From Pelobates cultripes (Eukaryota; Chordata; Amphibia; Anura; Pelobatidae), in assembly GCA_933207985.1 (NCBI GenBank), contig OW240915.1, forward strand, positions 123,514,594 to 123,578,593: DNA of 64,000 nt, written 5' to 3'. The position numbers and the translations under genes are program-made. How positions within the stretch are numbered: the first letter of the stretch is position 1; each line of letters starts with the position of its first letter. Positions 1 to 10,080 of the stretch are shown one piece after another. Under the pieces are notes generated by a model. That model searched no databases, was not told where the DNA came from, and saw nothing but the letters and a program-made list of their open reading frames with translations.

Positions 1-109
1 TGCTTCAGGCCAATATTGTTCCAATTTTGAAACCAGATAAAGATCCAGAGATACTAGCGAATTACCAGCCCATATCTCCTCTTAATGGAAATGTTAAGAT
101 TTATGCTAT

Positions 110-445
110 GACAGGTTGTTGTGGTAGGGGACTCTTATTATTAAGAGAGTAGATAGGGTAATCGGTCACTCTGATCGACTCAACTGGACAGTTTGCTGTC
201 TCCCAAGTGCTCGGGTCCGGCATGTTGCCGACAGAGTGGAGGGATTAATGGGAGAGGTTGGGGATGACCCAGCTGTCATGGTCCATATTGGTACCAATGA
301 CAAAGTCAGAGGAAAATGGAAGGTCCTAAAGAGTGAGTTCAGGGATCTAGGAAGTAAGCTAAAGAAAAGGACCTCCAAGGTAATATTTTTTAGAAATATT
401 ACCTGTGCCGCGCGCTACAGCAGAAAGGCAGTGGGAGATTAGAGA
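110..445 (+). pseudogene. CR1-1 ORF1 remnant (SGNH/GDSL esterase-like domain)
   Basis: In this copy a premature TAG breaks the GDS block (about 113-152). The later reading frame contains DPAVMVHIGTNDK, the GTND block of SGNH hydrolases, matching HVGTNDK in the intact ORF1 at 55757-56749. The frame drifts again near 400. The catalytic Asp-His block seen in the intact copy is absent because of the deletion at about 445. CR1/L2 LINEs commonly encode such an esterase in ORF1; its role in retrotransposition is not settled. Confidence 0.75.
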
Positions 446-603
446 GGTCAATGCGTGGAGCCTATATAACAAAATGGGGGAACTAGAGGCAATAGCATAC
501 ACTAAACAATATGATATAATAGGCATAACAGAAACATGGTGGGATGAGACACATGACTGGGCAGTTAACTTAAATGGGTACACGTTATTTAGGAAGGATA
601 AGT

Positions 604-1706
604 GAATACTCCCCGTTTAGTGAATACGCCGTTCGCCGTTTAGTGAATACTCCCCGTTCGCAATAACCCAGGCTGCATGTGTATCCAGTATAATCATACG
701 AACCTCAAACAAGGGAACGCTGTAAACTCACGAACGGGGTCCGTACGGGCACTTCACCTCACGAGCTCCAAACTCACGAATTGCCAATAGCAGTCGAACG
801 CAGGTATCTCCCAAGCGGCTAATAATCCCATCCAGCAGTCTCTAGTCGTCGGTAATAAATCCCCCCAATAACGAGACCAAGCTCCGCATTGAGGGTAAAA
901 CATGAATTGGCTTTACTGTGGGCTACCTGCCCGTATTTATGCAGGTCTCCCACTTGGTGGACACTCCCCTTGGGGACCAAATGGGAGACTGTGACAACAG
1001 ATAGACATATTGCAGTTCAGGACCCACAGACACAAAATATTCCCAGCATGCAATAGTAATTCCTCCCCTCTGCCCTGGAGATAATTGAGAAGTAATGCAA
1101 TTATCTCCAGGACAGAGGCAAATCACCATTTTACATTCAACACATAAAATCACATAAAAATATATAACTTTACATTTGTCGAATGCTACCCATTCGTATC
1201 ACATATCCCCAGATATCCTGGATCTGAGTGCATATTATTGGCGAATAGCGCTCAGATCCCATACGCATAGTTCAATCGCCATGGAGTCAAAGTCTATTAC
1301 AGTTCTTCGGTATGCGATTGACTCCATGGGAAGGCTATCTGGGGTTAGTCCATTCGTGCCTTTAAACCTCCCGAACGGCCGGTGTTCTCACACTTCTGTC
1401 GATTGAGAAGGGGAGGTCGACGGTTTCAGCGGTGTTCGGTTGAAAAAGTGTCAGTTTTCAGTTCCATGAAATAAATGTCGAACACCGCTGGTCTTTCACA
1501 TGGTTTAAAATGGCCGCCACCTCGTGGTCGACATACGAACGACGACCACCCTGTATTCAGTTTTAATTGAGAAGTGTCTGTGGTTAACCGCAACGTTCTA
1601 ATTGGGATCAATAGGTTAACCAGCAGCACACTTCTCTTCTGGGTGGCCGTCCGTTCGGCAGAAAAGTCCATTCACTTAAACAAAGGCATACGAACGGGTA
1701 AATTCA
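604..1706. mobile_element. Unclassified 1.1-kb insertion with internal hairpins
   Basis: CR1 homology stops at about 603 and resumes at about 1706-1769. The inserted DNA starts TGAATACTCCCCGTTTAG. Its end, read on the other strand, starts TGAATTTACCCGTTCG, which suggests imperfect terminal inverted repeats of about 14 bp. Inside are a 21-bp-arm hairpin (1067-1118), a second inverted pair around 'caatcgccatggagtc' and 'gcgattgactccatgg', and a third around 'gaacaccgctg'. No coding potential was recognised. A target duplication could not be fixed because the CR1 is deleted at this point. It could be a non-autonomous DNA transposon or a decayed LTR. Confidence 0.5.
1067..1118. repeat. 21-bp-arm inverted repeat (hairpin)
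   Basis: Positions 1067-1087 and 1098-1118 are reverse complements with one mismatch, separated by 10 nt. The centre, GATAATTG...CAATTATC, recurs in another hairpin at about 37784-37831 in the LTR-like sequence there, hinting at related parents. Confidence 0.75.
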
Positions 1707-4535
1707 TGAAAAAGGCAAAACAGACGAATCCAGCAACCTTAGTCCATACAGATGGATCTGTCACAGTCAGCCATGAGTCAAAGTCAAATCTTAGGCATGT
1801 GGAGTGTGATGAGGAAAATGTGGAAGCTTTATGGGTAGATATCTGCTTGGGGCAAACAAAGGGAAATAAATTATTGGTCGGGATATGTTATAAACCACCA
1901 AATGTAAATATTAATGAAGAAGAACTGCTGTTAGAGCAAATTGGGAAAGCTGCAAATCGGGGTAACACTTTAATTATTGGAAATTTTAATTACCCGGACA
2001 TAAATTGGGATAGAGGGACTAGTACTTCAGCAAGGGGAATCCGGTTTTTGAATGTGTTAAATGACACCTTTATGTCACAACTGGTACAATCACCAACTAG
2101 AAAGGATGCTTGTCTGGATCTCGTTATAACAAATAATGTTGATCTTTTAACCAACTTTCAAGTAGGGGAGCATTTGGGAAATAGTGATCACAATATGTTA
2201 ACTTTTGAAATAAACTCAAAAAAGCAAAAGCACGTGGGGTATATTAAAACTTATAATTTAAAAAAAGCCAATTTTAATAAGATTAGGGCAGCTCTACAAC
2301 ATATTGACTGGCATAAACTCCTTAGTGATAAAAACACTGAGGAAAAATGGAAACTATTCAAACAAATATTAGAATGGTACATTTCACAGTATGTACCATT
2401 GGGTAATAAATATAAAAGAAACAAATTAAAACCAATGTGGCTTAGTAGAGAAGTAAAACAAGAGATTAAAAATAAGAAAAGGGCATGTAAAGCATTTAAA
2501 TCGGACAAATCAGAGGCATCCTATATAAGATATATGGAAGCCAATAATACTTGCAAAAAGGCAATTAAAGTGGCTAAACTAGAAAATGAGAAATTGATAG
2601 CCAAAGAATGCAAAACCAACCCCCAAAAATTTTTCAAGTTCATCAATTCTTAAAAAAATCAAAAAATGAAAGTGTAGGTACACTGAAAACAGAGATAGGT
2701 CTGTTAGTCAATGAAGACCAGGAAAAGGCAGAAACTATTTTTCTTCAGTATATATTAATGAGGGTCCTATGGCAAGATATAAGCAAATGATTGCTGCAAC
2801 AAACTTGCAGATAACTTGTGATTGGATAACTCGAGACAAGGTGCTACAGCTATTAAAGAAAATTAATGTATATAAAGCTCCGGGGTCTGACGTTATCCAC
2901 CCACGAGTACTTATGGAGCTAAGTGAGGAAATAAGTGAACCTCTGTATTTAATTTTTCAAGATTCTTTTTGTTTCAGGTATTGTACCGGAGGATTGGAGG
3001 AAGGCAGATGTTGTTCCTATATTTAAAAAGGGTTCAAAATCCTTGCCTGCAAATTATAGACCTTAACATCTGTGACTAGGAAATTATTTGAATGGCTATT
3101 AAGGGATAATATTCAGGAATTCATTGGGAAGAACTGTGTTATTAGCAATAATCAGCATGGTTTTCTGAAACATAGGTCATGTCAAACTAACCTAATTGCA
3201 TTCTACGAAGAAGGAAGTAGAAGTATAGATCAGGGTGTTGCAGTGGATGTGATCTACTTGGATTTTGCCAAGGCATTTGATATGGTTCCTCACAATAGGT
3301 TAGTCTTCAAACTAAAATAAATTGGTCTAGATGAATATTCTTGTTCTTGGGTAGAACATTGGCTTAAGGATAGAGTACAACAAGTTGTCATTAATGGTAA
3401 ATTTTCAAGCTGGACAAAAGTGGTAAGTGGTGTCCCTCAGGGTTCTGTTTTGGGACCGCTTCTATTTAACATATTTATAAATGATCTTGAAATGGGCATT
3501 GAAAGCCATGTATCAGTGTTTGCAGATGACACAAAACTTTGTAAACTAATAAAATGTGAGCAGGATATTGCTTTGCTGCAGAGGGATTTGGATGGACTGG
3601 ACACTAAAATGGCAGATGAAATTTAACGTAGAGAAATGCAAAGTTATGCACTTCGGGGTTAAGAATGCACAAGCAATTTACACCCTAAATGGTAGTGAAC
3701 TAGGGATAACCACACAAGAGAAGGATTTGGGAATTGTTATAGACAACAAATTAGGCAGCAATATGCAATGTCAATCTGCAGTTGCTAAGGGCAGTAAGGT
3801 TTTGTCATGCATAAATAGGGGCATAAATTCTCGGGATGAAAATATAATTTTGCCTCTTTATAAATCGCTGGTAAGACCACACCATGAATATACTGTGCAA
3901 TTTTGGGCGCCTGTTCTAAAGAAAGATATCATGGCACTAGAAAAAGTGCAGAGACGAGCTACAAAATTGATAAAAGGAATGGAGCATTTTAGTTTATGAA
4001 GAAAGGTTAAACAATTTAAATCTCTTTAGTTTGGAAAAATGGCACCTGAGAGGGAATGCAATTATACAAATATATTCGGGGCCAGTACACACCTTTATCT
4101 GGAAATCTATTCATAAACAGGGCTATACATAGGACCCGAGGTCACACATTTAGGCTTGAAGAAAGGAGATTTCATTTAAGGCAAAGAAAAGGTTTTTTTT
4201 TTACAGTAAGAGCAATAAGGATATGGAATTCTTTGCCTGAAGAGGTGGTTTTTTCAGAGTTTATACAGATGTTTAAACTGCAATTGGATAAATACTTGCA
4301 AAAGCATAACATACAGGGATATAATTTCTAATTAGTGGGGTAATAGCTGCTTGATCCAAGGAGACATCTGACTGCTATTTTGGGGTCAAGAAGGAATTTT
4401 TTCCTAGTTTGTTGCAAAATTGGAAGCGGTTCAGACTGGTTTTTTTTGCCTTCTTTTGGATCAACAGCAAAAACATATGTAAGGAAGGCTGAACTTGATG
4501 GACGCAAGTCTCTTTTCAGCTATGTAACTATGTAA

Positions 4536-5178
4536 TATAGCGGACCATTTAAAAAGCTGCATTTCAGATTTGATACAACAGGATCAGGTTGGATTTATTC
4601 CAGGAAGAGTAGCAGCAGGGGGCCTTATACGGGTTTTAGATATCCGGGACGCAGCACAAAGGCTGGATGTCTCTCTTCGAATTGCAATAGACAGGGATGT
4701 CCCCTCTCTCCATTATTATACGTTATACCATTGAACCTTTGGCAGAAGAAATAAGGGAAAATAAAAAGATCGAGGGTTTTAAGATAAAAAAGACAGAACA
4801 TAAAGTTAATTTATATGCTGATGATGTCTTGCTTACTTTACAAAATCCAAGGTCATCTTTGCCGGAACTGATTAAGGCACTGGGTAATTATAGTGAATAT
4901 TCAAATTATAAATTAAATATAAATAAAACCACGATAATGGCAAGTAATATGGATAGTGAAGACAGGAAGTTTATTAAAACAACATATAAATTTGCGTGGG
5001 CAAAAGAGTATATTACGTTTCTGGGTATTAAAATCCCAAGAAACATAAATAAAATAATTGAGGTAAATTTTCTCCCACTCATAAAATATACAAATACAAT
5101 TTTGAAAGAATAGGTCAGCAAGGAGATTTTGTGGATAGGACGTATAAATACGAATCGATCATATATTCTGTCTAAGTG
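4536..5178 (+). pseudogene. L1-b ORF2 reverse transcriptase fragment
   Basis: This continues the RT that stops at position 109. The longest open stretch (4697-5113) contains NLYADDVLL, the RT catalytic box, followed by NPRSSLPELIKALGNYSEYSNYKLNINKT, which closely parallels the L1 at 35320-35430. There is a frame change near 4700, and a TAG after the LKE at 5113 ends the reading frame. Homology runs to 5178, where a 5-bp target AAGTG is followed by the LTR of the gag-only element. The same L1 frame resumes after that element at 7680-7794. Confidence 0.8.
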
Positions 5179-5776
5179 TGTCAGGTTCTTACCTGATGGG
5201 GAGTCCGGCTCGCAGAGTTATACACTCACCCTTGCAAAGTAGACACAGACCAGGGTGACCAGGTAAGACGCCACCTGGCCTGTGAGTCTGTGCACGGGGG
5301 CTTTCCAGGAAAAGTGCTCCAAGACTCAGTACAGCAGGGATTAGCAGAAGCGTGGTCAAGGGAAGCCAAAATCAGGGAAGCCAGAGGTCAGAGTAGTCCA
5401 GGAGGAAAGCCAAGGTCAGAAGCCGGAATTAGACAAGAATCACTGGAACGCAGGTACAGAGTAACAGGAACCAAACAAGGGAACCAGAGTCAATGAACTG
5501 ACACTGCCCTCAGGGAGAGGCAGTGTCTTATACCTGGCTAATTGGTGATCAGCCACAGGTGTGCTGAGATCGTTGGAGCAGCCACAGAATAACGTCCAGC
5601 CCCCAGTGCTGGGTACAAGGCAATATAGACTTCTGGCTATCTCTTGAGCTGATATGGTGGCTCAGAGGCAAAATAGCAGCCCCAGGACTGCAAAGTACCC
5701 TGGTTCAAGTCCGTCACCGGACACTTCTGGGGCGACCTCGTCTGGCCGTCGGGATGTCGCGGTGAGAATCGTGACA
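5179..5776 (-). repeat. 3' LTR of the gag-only element
   Basis: This 598-bp LTR is nearly identical to 7090-7679. The length difference is an 8-bp segment near 5742-5749, where a short GTC-ended motif is repeated. It is preceded on the sense strand by a purine tract at 5777-5789. Confidence 0.9.
5651..5722 (+). repeat. tRNA-like A-box/B-box pair in the LTR, antisense to the element
   Basis: TGGCTCAGAGGC (5658-5669) fits a tRNA A box, GGTTCAAGTCC (5702-5712) fits a B box, and they are 44 nt apart as in real tRNAs. GACTGCAAA lies at the anticodon position, reminiscent of tRNA-Cys. The acceptor and T stems pair poorly, so this is not a functional tRNA gene. It is also present in the other LTR (about 7562-7632). 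Confidence 0.35.
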
Positions 5777-5947
5777 GTACCCTCCCTTCAAGAACGCTCT
5801 CCGGGCGTGAACAGGTTCTTCCCTGAAATAGTACTCCTCATCTTCGGTCTCAGGATCACTAAGATAGTCTTTGTAATCAAAGTCTACAGACTGGGACTTT
5901 ATGGTACCAGTTTCGGGTGCTAATGGGAAGAGGTCAAGGTTATTCAT
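5714..5947 (-). CDS. Small acidic second ORF of the gag-only element (77 aa)
   Basis: The start codon overlaps the gag stop as ATGA, an arrangement that elsewhere supports termination-reinitiation. The product is unrecognised. It has an acidic stretch (DYLSDPETEDEEYYFREEP, about residues 27-45) and then a basic C-terminus that is read through the purine tract and into the 3' LTR. It might be the vestige of a pol frame or a real accessory peptide. Because part of it is fixed by LTR sequence, it may also be chance. Confidence 0.4.
   Translation of the reverse strand: MNNLDLFPLAPETGTIKSQSVDFDYKDYLSDPETEDEEYYFREEPVHARRAFLKGGYCHDSHRDIPTARRGRPRSVR
5777..5789 (-). promoter_or_regulatory. Polypurine tract of the gag-only element
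   Basis: The sense strand reads GAAGGGAGGGTAC directly before the TGTCA of the 3' LTR, the expected position for plus-strand priming. Confidence 0.75.
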
Positions 5948-7074
5948 GGATGGGTGCAGGCGGTAAGTACCCTGATCCCAGGAGTCAGTTTCTCTGAGCT
6001 TTTTTTCTTAGGTGAGTCACCAGGAGCAGAGCTCACGGCTTTCAAAGCCCTTTCAAACATTTCCAGATCTGTTCTGTGGACCTTGTTACCATAGGTGCAA
6101 TCCACAGGTAGTTCTCCTTTGGGCAGGCAGGAAGTGGTGATGGTACCAGTTTTAACAGGAGAGTCTTCTGGAGGTAGTGAATTCTCATGATCACCGATTA
6201 TGTGTTCTTGAGAGACACTAGCATCAGTAGCCATCGTAGTCTGGGTACTCTTCTGCGTCACGGAACGTGGAAACTTCTGACAGTATCCTTGACATTTTTC
6301 TGGCTGTGTTGCCGGGATAACAGGATGAAGGTGAGTAGTACCTACTTGAAGAGGCTTAGGCCGAGTTGGGCGAATAGGGCAGTGGGAGATAAAGTGCCCT
6401 CCTTCTCCACAATAGAAACAGAGACAACAAGCCCTCCTTCGGTCTCTTTCACTAGATGGCAGTCTTGTTCTTGTGCGGATGAAGCCAATCTCCATGGGTT
6501 CCTCCTTGTCCTCTAGAGTGCCAAGTTCCACATGGGTAACATTATGATGACAAGGCAGGTCCTTGGAGGTAGGTTTAGACTGTAGCGAGATGGGATTCTT
6601 GTATTCATAAAATAATTCCTCTTCTCTAGGCAACCGGGTTCTGCGAGAACCTGAAGTAGGCTTGGGAGTTGCTTTCCTTGATGCAAAGCACTGAGAGTCC
6701 ATTGCGGACATGAACAACTCCCAGGAGTCCAAGACAGTACTTCTCTCCTGCAGCTTCTGGTGTGCCCACGCCTTAATCCGCCCAGTACACAGGTTAATAG
6801 CGGAGCGGACTCTGATAAGGTCGGTGGCGTAGGTTCTAGGTTTCAGGGCAAACAGTAGCTCACAATCCTTCTTGAACATCGGGAAAGCAGAACGGGAACC
6901 GTCAAACCTGTCAGGCATAATGACATAGGGTTCCGGGTATGTATGTTCCGGGATTGGATGTACTGCTCCTTTAAATGCCAATGAACATCTCTGCAAATCC
7001 ATAACATTCTGGGACAGGTTGGAGACTTGTTCAGCCAGGGAGGTGAGTAATTTGTATAACTCTGCAGACTCCAT
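5944..7074 (-). CDS. Gag protein of the gag-only LTR element (376 aa)
   Basis: Structural Gag expected to assemble particles and bind element RNA. It starts 16 nt after the LTR edge, immediately behind the primer site. The N-terminus (about residues 1-30) is a heptad-like helix (LYKLLTSLAEQVSNLSQNV). A capsid-like region follows (about 45-130, with PDRFDGSRSAFPMFKKDCELLF). A CCHC zinc knuckle sits at Cys219, Cys222, His227, Cys232. The remaining roughly 140 residues are Ser/Thr/Pro-rich without a recognised fold. The layout resembles sushi-ichi Gag, the family behind mammalian RTL/PEG10 genes, and no protease follows. The frame is fully open with no damage, suggesting recent function. Its TGA overlaps the ATG of the next small ORF (ATGA). 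Confidence 0.88.
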   Translation of the reverse strand: MESAELYKLLTSLAEQVSNLSQNVMDLQRCSLAFKGAVHPIPEHTYPEPYVIMPDRFDGSRSAFPMFKKDCELLFALKPRTYATDLIRVRSAINLCTGRIKAWAHQKLQERSTVLDSWELFMSAMDSQCFASRKATPKPTSGSRRTRLPREEELFYEYKNPISLQSKPTSKDLPCHHNVTHVELGTLEDKEEPMEIGFIRTRTRLPSSERDRRRACCLCFYCGEGGHFISHCPIRPTRPKPLQVGTTHLHPVIPATQPEKCQGYCQKFPRSVTQKSTQTTMATDASVSQEHIIGDHENSLPPEDSPVKTGTITTSCLPKGELPVDCTYGNKVHRTDLEMFERALKAVSSAPGDSPKKKSSEKLTPGIRVLTACTHP

Positions 7075-7077
7075 ATG

Positions 7078-7088
7078 GTCAGTTCATT
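7078..7088 (-). promoter_or_regulatory. Primer-binding site, apparently self-primed
   Basis: On the sense strand, one base after the LTR, AATGAACTGAC is an exact 11-nt complement of GTCAGTTCATT at 7403-7413 inside the LTR. No match to a tRNA 3' end is apparent. Tf1 and sushi-type elements prime minus-strand DNA with the 5' end of their own RNA in this way. Confidence 0.75.
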
Positions 7089-7089
7089 A

Positions 7090-7679
7090 TGTCAGGTTCT
7101 TACCTGATGGGGAGTCCGGCTCGCAGAGTTATACGCTCACCCTTGCAAAGTAGACACAGACCAGGGTGACCAGGTAAGACGCCACCTGGCCTGTGAGTCT
7201 GTGCACGGGGGCTTTCCAGGAAAAGTGCTCCAAGACTCAGTACAGCAGGGATTAGCAGAAGCGTGGTCAAGGGAAGCCAAAATCAGGGAAGCCAGAGGTC
7301 AGAGTAGTCCAGGAGGAAAGCCAAGGTCAGAAGCCGGAATTAGACAAGAATCACTGGAACGCAGGTACGGAGTAACAGGAACCAAACAAGGGAACCAGAG
7401 TCAATGAACTGACACTGCCCTCAGGGAGAGGCAGTGTCTTATACCTGGCTAATTGGTGATCAGCCACAGGTGTGCTGAGATCGTTGGAGCAGCCACAGAA
7501 TAACGTCCAGCCCCCAGTGCTGGGTACAAGGCAATATAGACTTCTGGCTATCTCTTGAGCTGATGTGGTGGCTCAGAGGCAAAATAGCAGCCCCAGGACT
7601 GCAAAGTACCCTGGTTCAAGTCCGTCACCGGGCACTTCTGGGGCGACCTCGTCGGGATGTCGCGGTGAGAATCGTGACA
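7090..7679 (-). repeat. 5' LTR of the gag-only element
   Basis: This 590-bp LTR is bounded by TGTCA...TGACA on either strand. On the sense (minus) strand it carries GGTATAAG at about 7438-7445 as a TATA box. About 31 nt further is the likely RNA start at GTCAGTTCATT (7403-7413). Confidence 0.9.
7403..7445 (-). promoter_or_regulatory. TATA box and RNA start / self-primer of the gag-only element
   Basis: The sense strand reads GGTATAAG (about 7438-7445), then about 30 nt, then GTCAGTTCATT (7403-7413). Standard TATA-to-start spacing puts the RNA 5' end at the self-complementary 11-mer. The same arrangement is at 5492-5534 in the 3' LTR. Confidence 0.65.
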
Positions 7680-7920
7680 AAGTGGAATTATACTTTAAGA
7701 ATGTTACCGGTACAAGTTCCCATACCTTGGTTAAAAATGATACAGTCAGCTTTTTTACATTTATTAGGAAGGGGAAAAAACGCACAGTTGCTTTACCACT
7801 ATAACGCCATAAGGGTGTGGCAGGGGAAGCTCAGTTATTTGACTGCCATAGCGCCATAAGCGCGCGGCCGGAGTTTATTGTTAGTCTTAGCACAGTAAGG
7901 CACATTGCATTGTTTTTGAG

Positions 7921-7947
<27 letters not shown>
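7921..7947. repeat. (AT)n microsatellite
   Basis: Thirteen uninterrupted AT units plus one base lie at the left edge of the retroviral sequence, just before the purine-rich 'gttaagggggg'. Confidence 0.95.
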
Positions 7948-7951
<4 letters not shown>

Positions 7952-8321
7952 AGGGGGGTTTGTGTTTTGTTTGCATTTATATTCTGGGTTTCTTGGTTTA
8001 TATCTTTATTTATATCTATATCATTATTTTCTCTTTTGTTTGCAATAAGTGTAAAATGTAACGTGCAAGTCTATGTCTTGTTACTTTTCTCTTATACTTT
8101 GATGAGAGAAGTGTTTAGTCACACTCTCCAGTCTGTGGCCACCTCGGGTGGACGGACCCAGTGACTAGTCTACTTTTAGGGAAGGTGCACGCAGGGTTAA
8201 CCTCTGTGGCTGTAGACACTCCATCTCCTGTTTGTCTCCCTCCCTCTCCACCCCGGCCCCCACCCCTGTGCTCCCTCTGGCTCTCTCTCTCTCTTGTGAT
8301 ATCTTGTTTAGGGGGGGGGAT

Positions 8322-9960
8322 GGGTCAGAAGCTTGCGAAGCCCACTGTGGGTGAAGAGGTAGTAGGGGGAGGTGAAGAAGATCGCTAAGATCACTAAGAT
8401 CTGTGGCATTACTATGTCTTCCAGCGGACGGCTACAGCCAGAGGGCTGGCGTAAGCTGCTAAAAAAAAACAAGGGATTATTGCAGGACAATACCTAGTTA
8501 AGACTGCAGAAGTTGCCAGAGAAATTCAGCAGGAGAGGTGGGTCGAGGAAGAAGTTGAGTTAGGGGGACAAAAATTATATGTATATCATGAAAGTAATTG
8601 TAATGGTGAAATTATTGTTGAAACCCCATGCCAGCCATCGCCCCATCATGGCGCCTGGCACGGAGGGATGGAGGTTGGACCAGTCCCCGTGACCTCCACC
8701 CACTTGCAGTTACCGCCCTCTCGACCCCTGCCCCATGTACCCTGTCCTTAGAGCGGATGGATCATTGTATTCCCCTCGCCCCCATCAAGCCTTCCCTCTC
8801 GCCCCGATACGCCTTTCCCCTCTGCCCCTATGGTATCCGCCCCTGTCACTCCTACCCCTGTCATATCTGCCTCTGTCACTTCCGCCCCTGCCATGTCCTC
8901 ACTTCCTTCCCCCACCCCTTCCGTCCCTGTCATGGCCGCCCCCATGATGTCTACCCCTCTTATGTCCGCCATGGCAAACGAACCCCCAGTTACTACGGGA
9001 GGTCTGCCCACCCTCATGTACCAGTGGGGAGCCCATGCTCTGTCTACCCCCTTCCAACCCTCACGTCCTCTCCCTGGCCCATACAGCACTTACAAAGTGC
9101 CGCAAGCACCAGTCCTCTCTGACGCCGCCAGTTCCCATGAGTCCCAGATCCCCCCTCCACCCCTCCTCCTGACGACGGTAGCCTCTTTGGGGGCAATGCT
9201 TCATCACCCCATGCTGAGAATCCCATAATCCCCCGGGATGTGAATCCCAGAGTACCCCAGGATGATAATCCTAGAGCCCAGTTCCTTAGGGACGGAGCCC
9301 CTTTGATGTATGTCTCATTTACCCCGTCCCAGGCCGCCACTCTGGTGGGCTCTCTCCCAGATCCAGAGAAGCAGCCCATGCCCTTCTACTGAAGGATTGC
9401 CCAGATCCAAAAGACCTATTCCGCTGCATGGCGTGACTTGTTTAGCCTCTGTGAAATTAAAGCAGGGGATGCTCACTGGCCCATTATGGAGAGAAGCTTC
9501 TCTAGTGCCTGACTCGCTAGTGAGTCTGATTTCCCCTCAGGTGTTGAATTCTGTGAACAGCTTCGGCTGTGGGCCCAAGATAAATTAGCTGATCAGGCTA
9601 CCTGTCTTAACGATGTCATCCAAGATAAGACAGAATCTGTGGAAAAGTATCACTCTAAGTTGTCCCAAATGTTCTCTGACCTGCGTTTCAGTTTGTATAA
9701 CAAGGCTCACACCCAAATGCTGTCGGCAGCCTCCGTGGCAGGCCTTAAAGAATCCATCCATTCACCCTGAATACAGAATAATCCCTCTGGACACCCTCCT
9801 GTTAGTTGCTAAGGGCCTAGAGTCCTCCCAGCTACCCAAACCAAGGAAACCAGATCCCCTTATGTTCTCTCGCCCTGCACAGCCTCCCCCACCGACCCCT
9901 GGGTATGCACCCTTGCCTCCACCCTGTTGCCAACTACCTCCCTCACCCCCCAGTCAGTAA
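8322..9960 (+). pseudogene. Retroviral gag remnant
   Basis: The frame opens with MGQKLAKPTVGEEVVGGG; Gly2 would be the myristoylation site used by retroviral matrix proteins. It hits a stop after about 22 codons and recovers in shifted frames. The segment 8640-9230 encodes Pro/Ser/Thr-rich low-complexity sequence (many SAPVTPTPV-like units), like the spacer between matrix and capsid in some retroviruses. About 9240-9760 reads as capsid-like sequence (FTPSQAATLVGSLPDPEK, then FSLCEIKAGD and LWAQDKLADQATCLNDV) across several frameshifts and stops. No zinc knuckle was seen. Non-functional. Confidence 0.65.
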
Positions 9961-10080
9961 CCCTGCACCAGCCACCTGCCCCTACACTGGCCCTGACCAA
10001 GCACACATAGATCTCCTACACTAGGTAATTGGCAAACCTGTGTCACCTACCCCTGTCATGGCAGTGTCTTCAGGGGACAA

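Larger units (their letters stand above)
446..4331 (+). pseudogene. CR1-1 ORF2 remnant (endonuclease and reverse transcriptase)
   Basis: Fragments run through the APE-like endonuclease (ITETWWDETHDW at about 522-558, then after the insertion a GNFNYPDINW-type block near 1975-2010 and SDHNMLTFEI near 2190). They continue into the reverse transcriptase (DFAKAFDMVPH near 3255, PQGSVLGPLLFNIFINDL near 3435, VFADDTKL near 3518) and the C-terminal region (4056-4331). The reading frame breaks near 2650, 2790, 3030, 3320, 3625 and 4000. The motif order and spacing match the 56901-59354 copy. The insertion at 604-1706 contributes the first residues of the long open stretch that begins at 1574. Confidence 0.85.
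110..4535 (+). mobile_element. CR1-type LINE, 5'-truncated and decayed (CR1-1)
   Basis: This is a degenerate relative of the CR1 at 54373-60073. It starts inside ORF1 at the GDS esterase motif region and ends with the family's 3' end, including 'tatgtaactatgtaa' at about 4521-4535. Compared with the other copy, about 360 bp spanning the end of ORF1 and the start of ORF2 is deleted at about 445. About 40 bp near 603 is replaced by a separate 1.1-kb insertion. It lies inside the RT region of L1-b. Several stops and frameshifts break ORF2. Confidence 0.9.
5179..7679 (-). mobile_element. Gag-only (TR-GAG-like) sushi-type LTR retrotransposon, complete
   Basis: Two direct LTRs (5179-5776 and 7090-7679) differ by about four substitutions and one 8-bp indel, and are flanked by the 5-bp duplication AAGTG (5174-5178 and 7680-7684). 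The element reads on the minus strand: 5' LTR on the right, primer site, gag ORF, a short second ORF, a purine tract, 3' LTR on the left. There is no room for protease, RT or integrase, so it must be mobilised in trans. The Gag zinc knuckle and the EPMEIG segment before it resemble the Gag of the chromovirus at 45839-54372. The insertion is young: about 0.7% LTR divergence and an open gag. It lies in the RT region of L1-b. Confidence 0.92.

Noticed and set aside
5651..5722. A functional tRNA-Cys gene
   Set aside because: A and B boxes are present but acceptor and T stems do not pair, and the sequence lies inside an LTR; kept only as a tRNA-like finding.
8628..9379. Several overlapping Pro-rich open frames on both strands as separate genes
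   Set aside because: They are frame shadows of a C-rich, repetitive retroviral gag segment; only one frame reads as a Gag-type linker.
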